Assembly: GCA_017461685.1 (NCBI GenBank)
Contig: JAFTXF010000129.1
Span: 1-8,120, forward strand
From: Lachnospiraceae bacterium
GTDB lineage: Bacteria; Bacillota; Clostridia; Lachnospirales; Lachnospiraceae
Reading direction: 5' to 3'
Length of the DNA: 8,120 nt
The position numbers and the translations under genes were made by a program. Below the pieces are notes generated by a model. The model was not told where the DNA came from, did no database searches, and was given only the letters and a program-made list of their open reading frames with translations. Within the stretch, counting starts at the first letter, position 1; every line of letters starts with the position of its first letter. This document shows positions 5,575 through 8,120 of the stretch, piece after piece.

Positions 5575-6324
5575 TCATCCCCGGAGCATCCACATAACTG
5601 CTGTCAACACCCCGTAAATCACCGGCTGATGCAGGGCATAAACTATCAACGAATTACGTCCAAGCCAAGAGACAATCGGAAGCTTTTTCCCGAAAAGATA
5701 TTGCAGCAAATCCTTTTTTTCAAAAATTTTGTAGAGGAAATAACCGGTCTGGTACAAAAAAATCCAGGGAAAAACTGAAAAATAATCACAGGACCAGAAA
5801 TCTTCCGGTGGGAATCCCAAATATGCGGTAAACAGATTCCGATACCACGTCTCAGGCAGAGTGCACAGTTCCCAGCCTTCAAACCCCAATGTGCCGGAAT
5901 TAACATTTCTGGTAATCGCAAAAAGAGCAATGCAAAAAATCAGACCTATATACGGATTAATTTTGCAAAACCATTTCTCCAATGGTATCATCACAAGCAT
6001 GGCAGTACCGATGGCACTCAGCACCCCAAACAAAATCAGATTATCCGGCATCACAAAAATAGTCACCAGGCTGATTATCACAGATAAACCAAATACCTCT
6101 AACCCACGCCGCAATTTTCTGCGGCCTAAGGACCAACAAAAGCCGGACAACATAATAAATGTCCAGCAAATACTCTGCTGCCAAACGTATCCCACATTAG
6201 AATCATACCACCTGATCTCTATCCCAAACATATAAACCAAATCCCACATAGCATGATATAGCATCATACTAACCAATGTAACACCTCTCAAATTATCTAA
6301 TAAATGATACCGCTTCTTTTCCAT
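5575..6324 (-). CDS. DUF1624 / heparan-alpha-glucosaminide N-acetyltransferase-like membrane protein
   Basis: A 249-residue polytopic membrane protein. It begins MEKKRYHLLDNLRGVTLVSM, with the LDxxRG motif at 9-14, then MLYHAMWDL (21-29), placing H24 and D28 where this family keeps its conserved His and Asp. Hydrophobic segments lie at about 14-32, 50-66, 77-93, 97-114, 123-137, 180-198 and 223-243, and the end carries LGRNSLIVYALHQPVIYGVL (221-240), typical of the last helices of HGSNAT-like and other membrane acyltransferases. The family (PF07786, formerly DUF1624) is thought to move acyl groups across the membrane to sugars; the bacterial substrate is unknown. ATG 6324 is chosen for its AAAGGAG; the frame reaches 6426 but the extension crosses a terminator-like hairpin. 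I found no promoter in the 6325-6398 gap, so it may be expressed by read-through from the 75-residue gene. Confidence 0.88.
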   Translation of the reverse strand: MEKKRYHLLDNLRGVTLVSMMLYHAMWDLVYMFGIEIRWYDSNVGYVWQQSICWTFIMLSGFCWSLGRRKLRRGLEVFGLSVIISLVTIFVMPDNLILFGVLSAIGTAMLVMIPLEKWFCKINPYIGLIFCIALFAITRNVNSGTLGFEGWELCTLPETWYRNLFTAYLGFPPEDFWSCDYFSVFPWIFLYQTGYFLYKIFEKKDLLQYLFGKKLPIVSWLGRNSLIVYALHQPVIYGVLTAVMWMLRG

Positions 6325-6398
6325 GGATACTCCTTTACTTTTTACTTGCAAAAGACCGTTCTCTGCCCAACTGTCCTCGCATCCACCCAAGACAAATA

Positions 6399-6425
6399 TG
6401 ACCTGCCTTTTGGAAAAGCAGGTCA
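6399..6425 (-). terminator. Hairpin terminator (weak U tract) after the 75-residue gene
   Basis: Perfect 8-bp inverted repeat TGACCTGC/GCAGGTCA (6399-6406 with 6418-6425), extended inward by TTTT/AAAA with one bulged base. On the minus strand it lies 13 bases after the stop of the 75-residue gene and is followed by ATATTTGTCTT, a broken U tract. It is probably a partial terminator allowing some read-through into the acyltransferase-like gene. Confidence 0.65.
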
Positions 6426-6438
6426 CACCGCTATGTAA

Positions 6439-6666
6439 TTATTTTTTACCGAATAATCCCTTTAAAGCACCTGCCACATCAGAAACCTTATCCAATGTAA
6501 TCTTGGCCTTAACACCGTCGATAACCTTTTCTACGATTTCATCCGGCAAATCAACGCCCAAAAACTTCTCAATCACCTTTACAGGCTCTTTGTCAAACTG
6601 CTCCTTCAAAGAGTCACTGTCCTTAATTTTGTCCACTAATTTCTCAACTAATTCTTTAACGTCCAT
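6439..6666 (-). CDS. Uncharacterised 75-residue helical protein
   Basis: An excellent AAGGAGG lies seven bases before ATG 6666, so this is a real gene. The product has 15 Lys and 17 Asp/Glu, no Cys, Trp, Tyr or His, and no signal peptide or membrane helix. It reads as two amphipathic helices (about 2-34 and 42-56), joined by FLGVDLPDEIVEKVIDG (35-51), and ends in a Gly-rich GALKGLFGKK (66-75). I do not assign a family. The central stretch (KEPVKVIEKFLGVDLPDE) resembles the pattern seen in Nif11/nitrile-hydratase-type leader peptides of ribosomally made natural products, xxPxxxxxxxGxxLPxE, but there is no GG cleavage site followed by a modifiable core and no maturation enzyme nearby. A free-standing helical protein of unknown role is the safe description. 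It follows the Dabb gene after 106 bp and precedes a hairpin. Confidence 0.88.
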   Translation of the reverse strand: MDVKELVEKLVDKIKDSDSLKEQFDKEPVKVIEKFLGVDLPDEIVEKVIDGVKAKITLDKVSDVAGALKGLFGKK

Positions 6667-6687
6667 GATAATCCTCCTTCGGAAATA

Positions 6688-6717
6688 TTCATAAAATTCT
6701 TACTTCTAACAATTCAA
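6688..6717 (-). promoter_or_regulatory. Possible promoter for the 75-residue gene
   Basis: On the minus strand TTGAAT (6717-6712) and TATGAA (6693-6688) are 18 bases apart, each matching four of six consensus bases. The predicted start near 6681 leaves only a few bases before the ribosome site, which is tight, so this is tentative. Confidence 0.3.
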
Positions 6718-6736
6718 AATTTCCGTACTAAATCTA

Positions 6737-6776
6737 CTAGTATATCGGTCCGGTTAATTCGTAACCGATGTACTAG
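6737..6776. other. Hairpin overlapping the Dabb stop codon
   Basis: CTAGTATATCGGT (6737-6749) and ACCGATGTACTAG (6764-6776) pair at 12 of 13 positions with a 14-base loop; the thirteenth is a G-U wobble on the plus strand and a C-A mismatch on the minus strand. The stop TAG of the Dabb gene (6775-6773) is inside the stem. A competing inner stem CGGTT/AACCG can form in the loop. The motif GTACTA-ATCT also occurs directly twice (6725-6735 and 6770-6780, one difference). No T tract follows on the minus strand. Confidence 0.55.
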
Positions 6777-7075
6777 ATCTCACAGTCTAAGCATGCGCGA
6801 TTGCAAACATACGGACGTACGTATGTATCAGCCACATGTACATGATCCGGATGTACCGCATAAGCCTTGATATCCTCCACCTTTTCAAAGGTTGTCACCA
6901 ATGCAATGTCATGAGAGCTGGATGCTTCCGGCTCCGCCACAAAATCCACAGTCAATAAACCCGGCACCTTACCAACAAGCCCTTTCAGATTCTCTGCCAT
7001 AGCTTCTTTTAACTTCGGCTTGTCCTCTGCTGCAACCTCTTCTTTAAAATTCCACATAATAATATGATATACCAT
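6773..7075 (-). CDS. Dabb-domain protein (stress-responsive A/B barrel)
   Basis: A 100-residue cytoplasmic protein, the usual length for a single Dabb domain (PF07876). It begins MVYHIIMWNFKEE, the typical first strand with HxxxxxFK, followed by an amphipathic helix with LKGLVGKVPGLLTVDF (30-45), the strand HDIALVTTFEKVEDIKAY (55-72), and AVHPDHVHVADTYVRP (73-88), the conserved HPxH region. Such proteins form dimeric ferredoxin-like barrels; members range from plant stress proteins to small cyclases, and substrate cannot be inferred here. The start at 7075 is set by AAGGAGG five bases upstream; the frame extends to 7129 without a ribosome site. Unusual for the family as I know it, the C-terminus contains C91-x3-C95-x2-C98. 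A hairpin overlaps the stop codon. Confidence 0.9.
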   Translation of the reverse strand: MVYHIIMWNFKEEVAAEDKPKLKEAMAENLKGLVGKVPGLLTVDFVAEPEASSSHDIALVTTFEKVEDIKAYAVHPDHVHVADTYVRPYVCNRACLDCEI

Positions 7076-7119
7076 AACTACCTCCTTATGCCCTGATGCA
7101 TTTGCTCTTCTTATATGAT

Positions 7120-7128
7120 AGCATACCA
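7120..7128 (-). promoter_or_regulatory. Possible extended -10 promoter for the Dabb gene
   Basis: On the minus strand TGG TATGCT (7128-7120) has the TGn of an extended -10 and four of six bases of TATAAT. The -35 position reads TGGCGT, which is poor. The start would fall near 7113, giving a 38-base leader. The surrounding gap (7131-7182) is AT-rich and otherwise empty. Confidence 0.3.
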
Positions 7129-7182
7129 CATTTCATTTACTTACGCCACCAATTTCCCACTTATTTTTATTATTTCTCCCGT

Positions 7183-7239
7183 GGCCTATGCTGGCAGTAT
7201 GTAGCAATATATATTGCTCCGTACTGCCAGCCATAGGCC
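7183..7239. repeat. 57-bp palindrome centred on AGCAATATATATTGCT
   Basis: Arms 7183-7210 and 7211-7239 pair almost completely around a perfect 16-bp palindrome (7203-7218). The outer stem GGCCTATG-CTGGCAGTA/TACTGCCAGCCATAGGCC has a single one-base bulge. It begins one base after the AraC-family stop codon (minus strand). There is no T tract on either side, so it is not a standard terminator; it may be a REP-like unit that protects the 3' end. Its core and right arm resemble the arms of the element at 4535-4795. Confidence 0.85.
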
Positions 7240-7240
7240 C

Positions 7241-8086
7241 CTACCTGCTGCGGTATTTTTGGCGAAACTGCGTAGGCGTATACCCACAGTGCCTTTTAAA
7301 GCAGTTAGAAAAATAACTGATATCCGCATAGCCGCATTCCCATGCAATGCTGCCGATTTCTTCATCGGTGCTGCGCAAAAGCCTCTGTGCTTCCTCCATG
7401 CGCAGTATCTGGATATATTTCATGACAGTGATACCGGTAATGGATTTAAAGCGCCTGCAAAAATAAGTCTCATTATATCCAAACTGCCTGCTGATATCCT
7501 TGGCAGATATATGCTCTCCAAAATGATTGTTCACGTATTCTAAAACCGCACGAAAAGCTTCGTCTTCCTTATATACCATTTTGAAATCTAATTCACAGTA
7601 TTTATACAGCCCGCCGATAATTTCGTAAATGGTTCCCACTGCAAAAAGTGAATTTTCCTCTTCCTCACTGCACACGACGCCCAACAACCGGTCAATGGCT
7701 GCTATGACCTTCGGATTCGTAGCCAGCGCATGAAAGCCGGACTTATAATTGCAGAGCGGTTCAATATATTTGGCGGATGCCCTGGTCTGGTTGCGGAAAT
7801 TTTCCGGGTCAAACATGACTACATGATACTCTACCCCTGCCTCTCCCGCAAACCCGCAGTGCATGGTGCGGGGGCCGATAATCGCCGCCTGTCCCGGCAA
7901 AACACATATTTTCTCCTCGCCTAAGTGCAGCTCCAGTCTGCCTGATATCACGCGCAAAAGCTCCATTCGGTCGTGCCAATGCATACTGAAACACATTTTG
8001 CCGGCTTCTTTGTCCGTGTGCTTTAAATATTTAATTGCATGTTCCCCATATACAATAGGCATCAGCTCTTTGTACGCGTCCAACAT
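7241..8086 (-). CDS. AraC-family transcriptional regulator with N-terminal cupin
   Basis: A 281-residue protein of standard family length. The N-terminal half is an AraC-type cupin, with MHWHDRMELLRVISGRLEL (35-53), a LPGQAAIIGP strand (63-72) and CGFAGEAGVEYHVVMFDP (77-94). The C-terminal AraC/XylS DNA-binding domain covers about 176-280: the first helix-turn-helix is ISAKDISRQFGYNETYFCRRFK (193-214), with the linker ITGITVMKYIQILRMEEAQRLL (216-237), and the second is IGSIAWECGYADISYFSNCFKRHCGYTPTQFR (244-275). This is the arrangement of sugar- or metabolite-sensing AraC regulators of gut Firmicutes; the HWH-containing cupin suggests a small-molecule ligand. The start at 8086 has GAGG eight bases upstream. 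It is followed at once by a palindrome. No transporter or sugar-utilisation gene lies downstream, so its target may be beyond position 8120 or elsewhere; the window does not show it. Confidence 0.95.
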   Translation of the reverse strand: MLDAYKELMPIVYGEHAIKYLKHTDKEAGKMCFSMHWHDRMELLRVISGRLELHLGEEKICVLPGQAAIIGPRTMHCGFAGEAGVEYHVVMFDPENFRNQTRASAKYIEPLCNYKSGFHALATNPKVIAAIDRLLGVVCSEEEENSLFAVGTIYEIIGGLYKYCELDFKMVYKEDEAFRAVLEYVNNHFGEHISAKDISRQFGYNETYFCRRFKSITGITVMKYIQILRMEEAQRLLRSTDEEIGSIAWECGYADISYFSNCFKRHCGYTPTQFRQKYRSR

Positions 8087-8120
8087 AATGCTTACCTCTG
8101 CTTTTTTGCAAACTTATTAT

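Noticed and set aside
6325..6426. 34-codon extension of the acyltransferase-like protein
   Set aside because: It spans the terminator-like hairpin at 6399-6425, and AAAGGAG supports the start at 6324.

Overview
The window looks like chromosomal DNA of an anaerobic Firmicute, most likely a Lachnospiraceae-type Clostridium relative. This is inferred from strong AGGAGG-type ribosome binding sites before nearly every gene, moderate GC with AT-rich gaps, and the set of protein families; no rRNA or species marker is present. All nine confident genes, plus one small predicted membrane gene, lie on the minus strand, so transcription runs from position 8120 toward position 1. I see no tRNA, rRNA, CRISPR array, phage gene, transposase or toxin-antitoxin pair, and no recognised defence or biosynthetic system.

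Layout in the direction of transcription: (a) an AraC-family regulator with an N-terminal cupin (7241-8086), followed one base after its stop by a 57-bp palindrome (7183-7239); (b) a 100-residue Dabb (stress-responsive A/B barrel) protein (6773-7075); (c) an unrecognised 75-residue helical protein (6439-6666) with a hairpin after it; (d) a DUF1624/HGSNAT-type multi-pass membrane acyltransferase-like protein (5575-6324); (e) a 375-bp gap with a promoter, a hairpin and three copies of a short motif; (f) a DUF2500 membrane protein with a His-rich loop (4816-5199); (g) a 261-bp inverted-repeat element (4535-4795) in the leader of (h) a beta-CASP metallo-beta-lactamase-fold nuclease (2905-4512); (i) a rho-independent terminator; (j) a membrane-anchored VanY-type D,D-carboxypeptidase (1772-2635) overlapping by 4 bp a predicted 36-residue membrane peptide (1665-1775); (k) a second terminator related in sequence to the first; (l) a CxxCxxCC (YkgJ-type) protein (844-1479) coupled to (m) a large membrane protein of probable DUF6056 type, cut by the window edge (1-841).

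Functionally this is a run of small, mostly independent transcription units rather than one pathway. Several products act at the envelope (carboxypeptidase, acyltransferase-like protein, DUF6056 and DUF2500 proteins); the nuclease acts on RNA in the cytoplasm. The most interesting signals are non-coding. Two palindromes share the 16-bp core AGCAATATATATTGCT or most of it. One of them appears split by 171 bp of highly structured DNA flanked by the 10-bp palindrome AATATATATT. Separately, the two terminators share sequence, and all seven of their imperfect pairs become G-U wobbles on the minus-strand RNA, direct evidence of which strand is the folded one.
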